A DNA stretch of 64,000 nt from an uncultured Anaerolineae bacterium (GCA_905479495.1 CAJQMR010000002.1:310001-374000); one strand, 5' to 3'. Counted from the first letter of the stretch, positions 15,160-23,308 are shown. Numbers and translations: made by a program. The notes: generated by a model from the sequence alone, not told the origin.

Positions 15160-15725
15160 GGTAGGCGGCGGTAGATGCCGTTGCTGCGGGTCATGAGCTT
15201 GTGTTCTATTAACGAGCGGCGCAGGGTGGCTACATCCTCGTGGAAGTCTAGCAGGATGAAGTTGACCTCTTTTTCCGTGTACTCACGCTCTGGTTCAAAC
15301 TCTTGCACGATGAGCTCCAAAATCACCTGCATCTTTTTGAGCTGGGCGGGCAGGCGGGTGAGCCGCCCGCGCTTGATGTAGGTGTTGAGTACCTTTTGCT
15401 GGTAGGCATCGGTTTCTACTTCGGCCGTCAGGCTGGACTGGGGCAGGCGAATTACTGCGCTCAACGGCTTTTTGAGCAGATCCTCGACCAGCGAAAACAT
15501 TTGGTAATACTGGTCTTTGGTGGCGGTGAGCAATCCCGCGTCGGCCAGCTTGTTCAGGTGGTGCGAGACGGTGGCGGGCTTCAGGTTCAAAATCGCGGCC
15601 AGCTCTTCGCCGTGGCGCGGCTTTTGTTGGATGAGGTTCAACATGAGCAGCCGGGCTGGGTGGCCCAGTGCCTTAAATAGTTGGGCTCGTTCTTCTAGAT
15701 TGAATTCGGCCGTTGTTTTACTCAT
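15156..15725 (-). CDS. ArsR-type transcriptional regulator with DUF2087
   Basis: 189 aa from the ATG at 15725 (MSKTTAEF). The N-terminal winged helix has the ArsR pattern LFKALGHPARLLMLNLI and recognition helix LKPATVSHHLNKLADAGLL (about residues 20-65). The C-terminal DUF2087 domain (KRGRLTRLPAQLKKMQVIL through NGIYRRL, about 115-189) is common in such regulators and has unknown ligand. I see no metal-binding cysteine pair. The start overlaps the stop of the upstream small gene by 8 nt, so the two are translationally coupled. Confidence 0.88.
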   Translation of the reverse strand: MSKTTAEFNLEERAQLFKALGHPARLLMLNLIQQKPRHGEELAAILNLKPATVSHHLNKLADAGLLTATKDQYYQMFSLVEDLLKKPLSAVIRLPQSSLTAEVETDAYQQKVLNTYIKRGRLTRLPAQLKKMQVILELIVQEFEPEREYTEKEVNFILLDFHEDVATLRRSLIEHKLMTRSNGIYRRLP

Positions 15726-15966
15726 CCCAGCTCCTTTTACCCGTAGCGCGCAGGTAGACCATGTCAAAAATGCCTTTGGCGTGTTGAATGCTGCTTAATT
15801 TAATTTGCTCTTTGATGAGCGTTTCTTGATCGTTCATCGCTTTAAGCAGCTCGATTTCGTTGTTGGTGTGCGTTTCGATGCTGTTGATGATCTGGTAAAA
15901 CGCCTTGGCGATCTTGTCCGCTTCGGACAGATCGGAATCAAAGATATCTTCGTATTCCTTGTTCAT
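15718..15966 (-). CDS. small hypothetical protein coupled to the regulator
   Basis: 82 aa, acidic at the N-terminus (NKEYEDIFDSDLSEADK), otherwise predicted helical: IAKAFYQIINSIETHTNNEIELLKAMNDQE. No known family recognised. AGAGG lies 7 nt before the ATG. The stop overlaps the start of the ArsR/DUF2087 gene, which argues that the two work together. It may be a partner or cofactor of the regulator. Confidence 0.65.
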   Translation of the reverse strand: MNKEYEDIFDSDLSEADKIAKAFYQIINSIETHTNNEIELLKAMNDQETLIKEQIKLSSIQHAKGIFDMVYLRATGKRSWDE

Positions 15967-16012
15967 GATGGCCTCTTTGCTTCGATCAAAATAGAATTAG
16001 TTATCCTAAGTC

Positions 16013-16034
16013 TGATTAGAAAAATATCTAATCA
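16013..16034. promoter_or_regulatory. TGATTAGA-N6-TCTAATCA operator
   Basis: A perfect 8-bp inverted repeat, 47 nt upstream of the regulator operon start. Size and symmetry fit an ArsR dimer site, so autoregulation is likely. The rest of 15967-16264 shows only a short frame on the minus strand (about 16130-16220) without a normal start codon. Confidence 0.6.
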
Positions 16035-16234
16035 AAATATTACGAACTAATCTCTATTTTGTCAAATCGAATCTGAATGGTTTGTTGTTAGGGGAGAACG
16101 GCCGTAATCACATCCAGGTAAAAGAGCCTACCAGCAGCACAACCCAGCCCACCAGCGCCTGAATTTCCTGGCGCGAAGTCAATCCTTCTTCTCTGATAGG
16201 TTTGTTTATAAAGAACGCACAAATCGATTTTCAT

Positions 16235-16258
16235 GGAAACGGCCGTTTCCAGTACAAT
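16235..16258 (+). promoter_or_regulatory. recD2 promoter with the ACGGCCGT palindrome in the spacer
   Basis: The 16-bp palindrome GGAAACGGCCGTTTCC (16235-16250) lies just upstream of a -10-like TACAAT (16253-16258), with only a weak TTCATG as -35. The start codon is 6 nt downstream of the -10, so the transcript would be leaderless or nearly so. Confidence 0.45.
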
Positions 16259-16264
16259 ATTGAC

Positions 16265-18559
16265 ATGTCTGAGCAAGTACAGATCGCTGGCTCCGTAGAG
16301 CGCATCACTTATTACAACGAGGAAAACGGTTACACTGTCCTGCGGCTCAAGCCGGATTCGCGAGGAATGCTGCCGTTTCGTTACGCCAGCGGGCGCGAGG
16401 CCCTCATCACAGTCGTGGGTAATTTGCCCGAGGTGCAACCGGGCGAATGGCTCAAGCTGACCGGCAAATGGGGCAATCACGCCAAACACGGCCGTCAATT
16501 TTTGGCCGAATTTTGCGAACAATCCTTACCGGCCACCACCGAGGGCATCAAGCGCTACCTCGGCTCTGGCCTGATTCGCGGTGTGGGCAAGGTGATGGCC
16601 GAGCGCATTGTGAACCGCTTTGGCGAAGAGACGCTGGACGTGATCGAGTACGAACCGGAACGTTTGCAAACGGTGCTGGGCATCGGCCAAAAGCGGGTGG
16701 GGCAAATCATGAAGGCGTGGGAGGAGCAGCGGGCGATCAAGGATGTGATGATCTTCCTGCAGTCCCACGGCGTTTCCACCAATTTAGCCACGAAAATCTA
16801 TAAAAAGTACGGCGATGCTTCATTAGCCATCGTGCAAAATACGCCGTACAAGCTGGTGCAGGATGTGTACGGCATTGGCTTCAAAACGGCCGATAAAATT
16901 GCCCAGGCGTTGGGGCTGGCGGCCGACGATCCGGGCCGCATCGAGGCGGGCATTGCCTACACGCTCAACCGCATGGCTGAGGACGGCCACGTCTACATGC
17001 CGCAGGAGGAACTGGAGCCGGAAGCGGCCGAAATTTTGGGTCTGCCAGCGGAAAAGGTAACGGCCGTTATCGACCATCTGGAAACAAGCGATTTTATTAA
17101 GCGGGAGACTTTAAGGTACCCAGTAATCGGTAACCAGTTATCAGTAACCAGTGGTCAGTATTCAGTCATCGGTGAAGAAACGGCAGTTTATCAGGCGGGC
17201 GATTCCGCAGTGCGCGAAGAGCGTGCGGTTTACCTGACGCCATTTTACTTTTCCGAAATTGGTGTCACAAAGCGGATTCAACAGCTGCTTGAACATCCGA
17301 CGAGCCGCCTCACTGTTTTGCGCAACCAATCTCCAATCTCTAATCTCCAATCTCCAAATTCCGGCGTAAAATTGGCTCCCCAACAGCTCCACGCCATTCA
17401 AACGGCCGTTTCCCACAAAGTTACTATCCTCACCGGCGGGCCGGGCACGGGCAAAACCACCACCATGCGCGCCCTGCTGGATTTGTTGGACCGGCATCGG
17501 CTGACTTATGCGCTGGCCTCTCCCACGGGACGCGCCGCCAAGCGGCTGGCTGAGGCCACCGGGCGCGAGGCCAAAACGGTCCATCGCTTGCTGGAATTTA
17601 AGCCGGGGGAAGGATTCGGCCGTTCCGAAAACAACCCGCTCAACGCCGACATGGTGATCATCGACGAAGCCTCGATGTTGGACTTAATGCTGACGTTTAA
17701 CCTGCTCAAAGCAGTCTCGCCGGACAGTCATTTGCTGCTGGTGGGGGATGTGGACCAGCTGCCCAGCGTGGGCGCGGGCGACGTGCTGGGGGATTTGATC
17801 GATTCGGGGAAAACGGCCGTGGTACGCTTACAAACCATCTTCCGCCAGGCGGCTGATTCGCTCATCATCAGCAATGCCCACCATATTAATGAAGGCAAAA
17901 TGCCGGAGACCAGTCCAGAGGCCAACGACTTTTTCATTTTTGTGAAAGATGACCCTGGCGAAGCGGCCGAACTGCTCGTCGATGTGGTTAAAAACCGGGT
18001 GCCGCTCAAGTTCAAGCTCGATCCGCTGGACGACATCCAGGTGCTGGCCCCGATGTACAACGGTGCAGTCGGCGTGAACAGCCTGAACCTGCTGCTGCAA
18101 GAAGCGCTCAATCCAGGGGCCAAACGCAAAGCGGAGCGCAAGCTGGGCGGGCGGCTGTTCCGCGTGGGCGACAAGGTAATGCAGACGGTGAACAACTACG
18201 ACAAAAACGTCTACAACGGCGACATTGGCCGCGTGACCGACATGGATTTGTTGCAACAAAATCTCACCGTCAGCATTGACGGCGCGCCGGTGGTGTACGA
18301 CTTTTTGGAGGCGGACGAACTGGTGCACGCTTACGCCATTTCGGTGCACAAGAGCCAGGGGGCGGAGTACCCGTGCGTGGTGATGCCGGTGGCCACCCAG
18401 CATTATTTGATGTTGCAGCGGAATTTGTTGTATACGGCCGTTACCCGTGCCAAAAAACTGGTCATCCTCGTCGGCACCCGCAAAGCGATCCGCATCGCCG
18501 TCAAAAACGACAAAACCACCCAGCGCCATACCGCTCTCGACTGGCGGCTGCAAAAGTAG
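16265..18559 (+). CDS. recD2: RecD2-type ATP-dependent DNA helicase
   Basis: 764 aa from the ATG at 16265. The N-terminal OB-like region (VERITYYNEENGYTVLRL) and helix-hairpin-helix segments (GLIRGVGKVMAERIV, VYGIGFKTADKIA) are typical of RecD2. The SF1B helicase has Walker A GGPGTGKTTT (near 390), DEAS in VIIDEASMLD, GDVDQLPSVG, and the C-terminal SVHKSQGAEYPCVV and YTAVTRAKK motifs. RecD2 is a 5'-3' helicase in repair and replication without RecBC. Two intergenic-type repeats (17119-17173 and 17326-17361) are read in frame between the HhH region and the helicase domain; they encode about 30 residues of atypical Ser/Gln/Asn-rich sequence. Confidence 0.93.
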   Translation: MSEQVQIAGSVERITYYNEENGYTVLRLKPDSRGMLPFRYASGREALITVVGNLPEVQPGEWLKLTGKWGNHAKHGRQFLAEFCEQSLPATTEGIKRYLGSGLIRGVGKVMAERIVNRFGEETLDVIEYEPERLQTVLGIGQKRVGQIMKAWEEQRAIKDVMIFLQSHGVSTNLATKIYKKYGDASLAIVQNTPYKLVQDVYGIGFKTADKIAQALGLAADDPGRIEAGIAYTLNRMAEDGHVYMPQEELEPEAAEILGLPAEKVTAVIDHLETSDFIKRETLRYPVIGNQLSVTSGQYSVIGEETAVYQAGDSAVREERAVYLTPFYFSEIGVTKRIQQLLEHPTSRLTVLRNQSPISNLQSPNSGVKLAPQQLHAIQTAVSHKVTILTGGPGTGKTTTMRALLDLLDRHRLTYALASPTGRAAKRLAEATGREAKTVHRLLEFKPGEGFGRSENNPLNADMVIIDEASMLDLMLTFNLLKAVSPDSHLLLVGDVDQLPSVGAGDVLGDLIDSGKTAVVRLQTIFRQAADSLIISNAHHINEGKMPETSPEANDFFIFVKDDPGEAAELLVDVVKNRVPLKFKLDPLDDIQVLAPMYNGAVGVNSLNLLLQEALNPGAKRKAERKLGGRLFRVGDKVMQTVNNYDKNVYNGDIGRVTDMDLLQQNLTVSIDGAPVVYDFLEADELVHAYAISVHKSQGAEYPCVVMPVATQHYLMLQRNLLYTAVTRAKKLVILVGTRKAIRIAVKNDKTTQRHTALDWRLQK
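17119..17173. repeat. CAGTAATCAGTG-family repeat inside recD2
   Basis: Identical in style to the intergenic B-family repeats, but translated in frame as part of RecD2 (residues about 286-303). Confidence 0.8.
17326..17361. repeat. AATCTCCAATCTC repeat inside recD2
   Basis: Tandem CAATCTCCAATCTCTAATC words, the same family as at 28822, 47458 and 52541, translated as NQSPISNLQSPN between the HhH part and Walker A. Confidence 0.8.
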
Positions 18560-18674
18560 TGTTCAACTTCAGCAGCAAGCAGTATTTCTCTCGTAGTCTC
18601 GTCGTCCAAAAGCAATAGTCCAAGCTGAGTATACTTCTCGTACTAAACGTTTTTTCAAGAGAGGTTTACTTTTA

Positions 18675-20099
18675 ATGTCACGTCTAAAATTTTTTGCTTA
18701 TTTTCTTTTGCTCTGCCTGGGGTTGGTTGGCTGCCTGCCAGAAAGCACCGACCAGATCACAGTTGAGGTGACACGCGAACAGCCATCGCCAACAGCTACA
18801 GTTACCGAGCCTGCCTCAGAGGAAGCCACAGCCCCCACTCCACTGCCTGCCCCCACGGCCGTTCCTACCGAAGCTATACCGCTACCAGCCCCACCTGTGC
18901 GCGAGGATGTGGATAACCTGACGGCCGTTTCCGCCAACGCCATCGCCTACGTGCAAAACAAACAACTCTTCATCCGCACCCTGCCGGATGGCAACATCGT
19001 GCCCGTCCACACCGAGCCATGCCCGGAAGACAGCTACTGCGGCCTGGATTACCTGAAATGGTCGCCCGATGGTCAATTATTGCTCTACAGCTATTTCGAC
19101 GGTAGCCAAAACAGCCTGCGCGTAAGCGACCGGCAGGGCAATGTGCAAATCATCGAAAATCCAGCCTATGCTCGCCCGGGAGCCTGGTCACCAGACGGCC
19201 GTACCATTGCCTACATGATCCAAACCGACATCTACTCAGAAATCTCTGTAGACAGTGCCATCGGTGGGTGGGTGTTTGAAGTGTGGACGGTGTCCGTTGC
19301 TGAGGACGGCAGCCTGGGCACACCAAAGCTGGTCGGCCCCTGGAACCATCCGGGCGATGGCTGTGGTGGCGGCGGTCGTTCTGTCAGCGAAGTGCTGTAC
19401 GAAATCGAAGGGGGCACCCCCTACGGGTACCACATGGGTGTGACGGAATGGACCGCCCAAAACATTCTGCTATTTAATCTCAACTGCACTAACATCGGCA
19501 TGGGCCGGTTTAATATGGCCATGGGCACCGAGCTTCCCGGCTTTGATCAACCGCTGCGCAACCTGGTGCTGAACAACAGCGGCGACCGCTGGTACGCTGT
19601 CACTGGCAATGCCTGGGACCGTGACAACCCAGACAACAACCAGCTGGTCACCGGCACGCCCGATTCTACGGAAATCACCGTCATTCCCACCAGCGCCAAG
19701 GTGGAACTGGTCTTTGTCGGCCAAACCAGCGGCAGCCTGTACTACACAGAGCGCAATCCGCTGGGTCGTGAATCCGACGATAACCGGGGACTTTATTTTG
19801 CTTACTACGAATCGGCCTTGTGGCGTATCCAGCCCGACGGCAGCGGCGAGGAGCGGTTACTGTTTGGTGAGGATGTGCAGGCGTATGCGCAGGTGGCAGA
19901 AACGGCCGTTGGCGATCTCATCTTTGTACAGGTGGAAAATGAACGGCCGTTGGCCGCAGCCGCCCAGTTTGTGCAAGGCAACCCGGACACGCTGCAAGCC
20001 TACTATCCCCAACGCCACATCATGCAGCTACCCGCCAATGGTGGCGAACCCACTACAATTCTCAATAATGCTGGGCAGCCCACCCTCACGTTACCTTAA
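18675..20099 (+). CDS. beta-propeller (TolB/WD40-like) lipoprotein
   Basis: 474 aa. A signal peptide ends in lipobox LVGC (residue about 20), followed by a Pro/Thr/Ala/Glu linker (about 25-75). The body has TolB-like blade motifs such as KWSPDGQLLLYSY, GAWSPDGRTIAYM and a repeated RTLPDGN/QPDGSGEE pattern. It is anchored outside the membrane; the ligand is unknown. The linker style is common in Chloroflexota surface lipoproteins. No RBS stronger than GAGG (18660-18663) is seen; the ATG at 18675 is at the right spacing. Confidence 0.8.
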   Translation: MSRLKFFAYFLLLCLGLVGCLPESTDQITVEVTREQPSPTATVTEPASEEATAPTPLPAPTAVPTEAIPLPAPPVREDVDNLTAVSANAIAYVQNKQLFIRTLPDGNIVPVHTEPCPEDSYCGLDYLKWSPDGQLLLYSYFDGSQNSLRVSDRQGNVQIIENPAYARPGAWSPDGRTIAYMIQTDIYSEISVDSAIGGWVFEVWTVSVAEDGSLGTPKLVGPWNHPGDGCGGGGRSVSEVLYEIEGGTPYGYHMGVTEWTAQNILLFNLNCTNIGMGRFNMAMGTELPGFDQPLRNLVLNNSGDRWYAVTGNAWDRDNPDNNQLVTGTPDSTEITVIPTSAKVELVFVGQTSGSLYYTERNPLGRESDDNRGLYFAYYESALWRIQPDGSGEERLLFGEDVQAYAQVAETAVGDLIFVQVENERPLAAAAQFVQGNPDTLQAYYPQRHIMQLPANGGEPTTILNNAGQPTLTLP

Positions 20100-20119
20100 T
20101 TGCCCCTAGGCTTTGATAA

Positions 20120-20175
20120 CCTCACGCAAAACCGCAAAGGTTTTTCTTTAGGAACCTTGCGGCTTTGCGTGAAAT
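20120..20175. repeat. inverted repeat, CTCACGCAAAACCGC type
   Basis: TCACGCAAA-CCGCAAAGG pairs with CCTTGCGGCTTTGCGTGA across a 12-nt loop, downstream of the propeller gene. Confidence 0.75.
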
Positions 20176-20207
20176 TTTCAGCCACATCCTCGGCAAAAGT
20201 ATTATGA

Positions 20208-20243
20208 CCCCTGATTTCATCTTCCAAATCAGGGGCTTTTTGT
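20208..20243 (+). terminator. rho-independent terminator
   Basis: CCCCTGATTT/AAATCAGGGG stem (20208-20217 with 20226-20235), 8-nt loop, then CTTTTTGTTT. It likely ends the propeller-lipoprotein transcript. Confidence 0.85.
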
Positions 20244-20304
20244 TTACAATGAGTTTCATTCTTGAGCGAAACAGTTCCCTGTCTCTAAATTTTGGAGGAA
20301 ATGC

Positions 20305-20727
20305 GTGCCGCAAGCTTACTCATTTTACCCTTCACCAAAACGGCGGTTTATCAGGCTAATGGTTTACGTTGTTGCTGTGGCTTTAGGTCAAACGCTAGTG
20401 AATTCTTTTGGCTATGGCTATTTTCTGGTAATTGGTAGTCTGGGCTTAATTCTCGCGTTTGTGTTTGCATACGATAATTCCGCGGCTATTAAAATCGCCC
20501 GTGGCACAGTTTCTGGTCCATCTCTTTCTGGATTCAAGCATGTGGAATTTGAATTAGTTTCTGTTGATAAACGTCGTACCAGGCAGCAATTGCTTTGGAG
20601 TAGACTGAACGGCCGTACCATCATCTACGCTAAAGACGGCCAAAAAATCCAGATTAACCACACTTCCTTTGATAAAACCAAACGCGTAGAAATTTTGAAT
20701 GCGCTGAGACTAAACGAATATCCTTAA
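20305..20727 (+). CDS. hypothetical small membrane protein upstream of the ITPase-EAD gene
   Basis: 140 aa from the GTG at 20305, with GGAGG 7 nt upstream; an ATG at 20301 is out of frame. Two predicted membrane helices (about 17-35 and 38-55) precede a cytoplasmic basic region of about 80 residues with an ARGTVSGPSLSGFKHVEFELV strand and DGQKIQINHTSFDK. This resembles small bacterial PH-like or DUF proteins in topology, but no family is recognised. It ends 9 nt before the EAD gene and is probably its operon partner. Confidence 0.6.
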   Translation: MPQAYSFYPSPKRRFIRLMVYVVAVALGQTLVNSFGYGYFLVIGSLGLILAFVFAYDNSAAIKIARGTVSGPSLSGFKHVEFELVSVDKRRTRQQLLWSRLNGRTIIYAKDGQKIQINHTSFDKTKRVEILNALRLNEYP

Positions 20728-20736
20728 ACAAACCCT

Positions 20737-21555
20737 ATGCCAAAAGAACGCATTGACCGCCTTTATTTTGTTTCATCCTGGGATGACAAGTTCAATGATT
20801 ATCAGTTTTTGTTAGGTAAATACGCTAACTTGTTTTTGTTTCGGTACAATGTCAAAGACATTGTCACCGATGACATTGATATTCTCATTCGGCGCAAAGC
20901 GGCAGAGGTGGCTACTATTTTGCCTTATATGCCGTTTTTGGTGGAGCAAACGAACCTGAACATCCGCGCCTGGCGTAATTTACCCGGAAATGTGACAGGA
21001 ATGTTTATGAGCAATGTGGGGGCCGATGGCATTTGCAAGATGCTGGACCCATTCAAGGATCGGATGGCAACGGCCGTTACCAAACTAGCCTACCATGCCC
21101 CTGATGGTCGTGTGCAGGTATTCACCGGTACGCTGCCAGGAACCATCGCCTTAGAGCCACACGGCAGCCAGATTTTTGGCTGGGACGCCATTTTCATCCC
21201 CGATGGCCATGACCGCACCCTGGCAGAGATGAGCCTGGAGCAGCGCAACAGCATTTCTACACGTAAGCTGGCGGTGGCGGAATTTTATACGGCCGTTCTC
21301 CAAGAAGAACGCGCCGACATCCTGCTGCAAAACCGTATCCGCCTCAAAGAACTCATGGTGCGCTATTTCAACAAAGAAGAACTTGAAGACCTTTGCTTCG
21401 ACCTGGGTATCGACAAAGATGATTTGCCCAATGCTACCAAACCAGAATTGGCCAAAGAAATTATCTTGTACTGCGAGCGGCATGGCATGTTAGAGCGACT
21501 GCTAGACATTTGCCGCCGGCAGCGCCCCCACGCCGAATGGCCCGAAGAACTATAG
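20737..21555 (+). CDS. HAM1/ITPase-like domain fused to an effector-associated domain
   Basis: 272 aa. Residues 8-190 align along their length with inosine triphosphate pyrophosphatases: FVSSWDDKF (positions of TGNxxK), FLVEQTNLNIRAWRNLPG (the VEDTGL...PG region, 67-84), GTLPGTIALEPHG, and FGWDAIFIPDG with TLAEM (147-165). ITPases hydrolyse non-canonical purine NTPs. The usual catalytic Asp in VEDT is Gln here (Q71), and the SHR motif reads STR (174-176), so activity may be lost or altered. Residues about 198-268 form a helical EAD closely resembling the N-terminus of the 11681-14329 STAND protein (LxDLCFDLGI through RPHAEW). It looks like an effector or adaptor of a STAND network; this is inference. 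Confidence 0.78.
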   Translation: MPKERIDRLYFVSSWDDKFNDYQFLLGKYANLFLFRYNVKDIVTDDIDILIRRKAAEVATILPYMPFLVEQTNLNIRAWRNLPGNVTGMFMSNVGADGICKMLDPFKDRMATAVTKLAYHAPDGRVQVFTGTLPGTIALEPHGSQIFGWDAIFIPDGHDRTLAEMSLEQRNSISTRKLAVAEFYTAVLQEERADILLQNRIRLKELMVRYFNKEELEDLCFDLGIDKDDLPNATKPELAKEIILYCERHGMLERLLDICRRQRPHAEWPEEL

Positions 21556-21577
21556 ACCCCAAACGGGCATTGAAAAA

Positions 21578-22444
21578 TCAATCTTGATAGAGAAAATCAA
21601 CCAGTGTCTCGATTTCTGCTTCGCTCAGGTGCAAGTTTGGCATACTTGTGTCTGCTTTTAGATCGGCGGGATTTGCCAACCACAGCGCCACGTATTCTGG
21701 CGACCGTTTCAAATAAGTCAGATTCGGCCCAAACGGCAGCATGTTTGGGGCCATCGTCACCTTGTCATAGGTATGGCATTGGATGCAGCCTTTGGCCACA
21801 AACAGCGCCTCCCCCATCTCGTCTGGGTCAATGGCGGGCAGCAAAGCCGCCTCATTTTCTGCCAGGACAGATTGCGGCATTTGGATGTGCAAAGCAAAAC
21901 CCGCCACGCTCACCACGCCCAGCAGCACCACGCCCGCCAAGCGCACCTGAGTGCGCTGCCGCATCCAGAAGAAGAGGCAAAGTGCGGCTCCGGCAGCCGC
22001 CAACCAGCCCAAAATAAGCTGCCAGGAAACGGCCGTTTCCCCACTAACACCATCTTTCACTACCGCAGCCACTTCATTCACCATCAGCGACGGCATTGGG
22101 TAAGCTCTGCCATAAGTTGAGATCTCCCAGCGCCACTCGCCCGCTTCTGGCAGCGTCAATGTGGCCGTGTAAAAGCCTTCCTCAGCATCATCCTCGGCGG
22201 GGACGTTTACGCGGGTGCCGCTGGTTTCATGCACGGCCGTCACCGCGGCATCCAGACCGGCCACAAGCGTTTGACCATGTCCCCGCACGGAAAACTCGAC
22301 GGTGAACGGCCGTTCCGCTACCACCTCTGTCGGCAGTTCAGACAACGTTACTGTCGCCCAACCGCCTGCCCGCACTGAGCCAACGCTGGCAACCAAACCA
22401 ATCATCAACAAGAACCCAGCCAGAAAAACCAATTTTTTACGCAT
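21578..22444 (-). CDS. YtkA-like/cytochrome c fusion protein
   Basis: 288 aa. Signal peptide (1-26), then an immunoglobulin-like YtkA/FixH-type domain (ATVTLSELPTEVVAERPFTVEFSVRG, to about residue 130), a membrane segment (about 143-160), a second hydrophobic helix (about 168-188), and a C-terminal class I cytochrome c: heme motif CIQCH near 220 and Met ligand in TSMPNLHLSEAEIETLVDFL. It would carry one c-type heme on the outside. Such fusions accompany copper or terminal oxidase systems, but no oxidase gene is in the window. The electron partner is unknown. Confidence 0.85.
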   Translation of the reverse strand: MRKKLVFLAGFLLMIGLVASVGSVRAGGWATVTLSELPTEVVAERPFTVEFSVRGHGQTLVAGLDAAVTAVHETSGTRVNVPAEDDAEEGFYTATLTLPEAGEWRWEISTYGRAYPMPSLMVNEVAAVVKDGVSGETAVSWQLILGWLAAAGAALCLFFWMRQRTQVRLAGVVLLGVVSVAGFALHIQMPQSVLAENEAALLPAIDPDEMGEALFVAKGCIQCHTYDKVTMAPNMLPFGPNLTYLKRSPEYVALWLANPADLKADTSMPNLHLSEAEIETLVDFLYQD

Positions 22445-22466
22445 CTTAACACAACTCCTTCTTGTA

Positions 22467-22494
22467 GCCGCGGAAAGAATCCGCGGCTACCGTA
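22467..22494. repeat. GCGGAAAGAATCCGCGGCTAC repeat
   Basis: TAGCCGCGGAAAGAATCCGCGGCTA is an inverted repeat; a close copy with a longer partner lies at 31030-31083. Confidence 0.8.
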
Positions 22495-22496
22495 AA

Positions 22497-22551
22497 ACAC
22501 AGACCGCAAAGCAAAAATCAGTGTCAATCTGTGTTTATCAGTGTCCCATTT
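22497..22551. repeat. intergenic repeat, CAGTGTCAATCTGTG family
   Basis: Half of an F-family element (TCAGTGTCAATCTGTGTTTA) downstream of the DUF4367-like gene. Confidence 0.65.
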
Positions 22552-22552
22552 T

Positions 22553-23305
22553 TTATTCGTCTTTTTGCCCAATAGGCTGCAATGATTCAGCAATTCGCAG
22601 CGCATCCTCCAGCGATTCCACGCCTTCTAGGCGGTAAGTCACATCTCCGTCCCACCAGATGAGCACGCTGCCCTCCACAAATAGCCATTCCTCGGCCAAT
22701 GAATTACGCAGCCGGAAATAATGCGGCCCCACCAGCCAAAACGCCTGATTGCCGTTCACCTCTGTCATTTCCAGCATTTCGCTGCCTTTGTAGGCGTACT
22801 GCGCCACGTTGATCTGGTACAGGCTTAGCGCGATTTGCTGCGGGTCTGCTTTGTCTCGCCAGAGGAAGATAACGGCCGTATCCCAAACCGGCTCCTCATG
22901 CAACAGCACATCATCTGGCGGGGGCAGTTCCGTGGGCAGCGCCAAATCTGGGAATCGTGCCACGGCTTCTGCCAGCGTGATGGGTTCCGTAAAGGCGGGC
23001 AGCTGTTCGTTCAGCAGCGGCGGAATGTCATCAACCGCCGCCTCTTCACCCACAAAAATGGTGATGCCCCCTGCGCGCAAAATCTGTACCAACGCGGCGC
23101 GCACGCTGGGCACGGCCAGCAAACTGGCCGCCAACAGCAGCAAAATCAAGGCCCAGGCCAGACGGCGGCGGGGTTGCGCTGCTTTTTTGGCGGGGTGGGC
23201 GAGCAACGGCCGTATCTTCCCGGCAATGTCTGGCGTTGGTGGATATTCAAACGCCGCTGCCCACTCTTGAATTTTTTGTTCTTGAGCAAAATTCATTTCA
23301 TCCAT
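22553..23305 (-). CDS. anti-sigma-like membrane protein with DUF4367-type domain
   Basis: 250 aa from the ATG at 23305 (MDEMNFAQ). A short cytoplasmic head with basic residues, one membrane helix (about 50-66, AWALILLLLAASLLA), then an extracellular region of about 180 residues. It ends in a DUF4367-like segment, MLEMTEVNGNQAFWLVG through ALRIAESL. It follows an ECF sigma gene by 49 nt on the same strand, so it is the likely anti-sigma partner. The in-frame ATG at 23296 is an alternative start; upstream sequence is a G-family repeat. Confidence 0.72.
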   Translation of the reverse strand: MDEMNFAQEQKIQEWAAAFEYPPTPDIAGKIRPLLAHPAKKAAQPRRRLAWALILLLLAASLLAVPSVRAALVQILRAGGITIFVGEEAAVDDIPPLLNEQLPAFTEPITLAEAVARFPDLALPTELPPPDDVLLHEEPVWDTAVIFLWRDKADPQQIALSLYQINVAQYAYKGSEMLEMTEVNGNQAFWLVGPHYFRLRNSLAEEWLFVEGSVLIWWDGDVTYRLEGVESLEDALRIAESLQPIGQKDE

Positions 23306-23308
23306 AAG

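Noticed and set aside
16088..16522. 144-codon minus-strand frame at the recD2 start
   Set aside because: Mostly opposite the conserved RecD2 N-terminus; its end part in the spacer shows no start codon or family.
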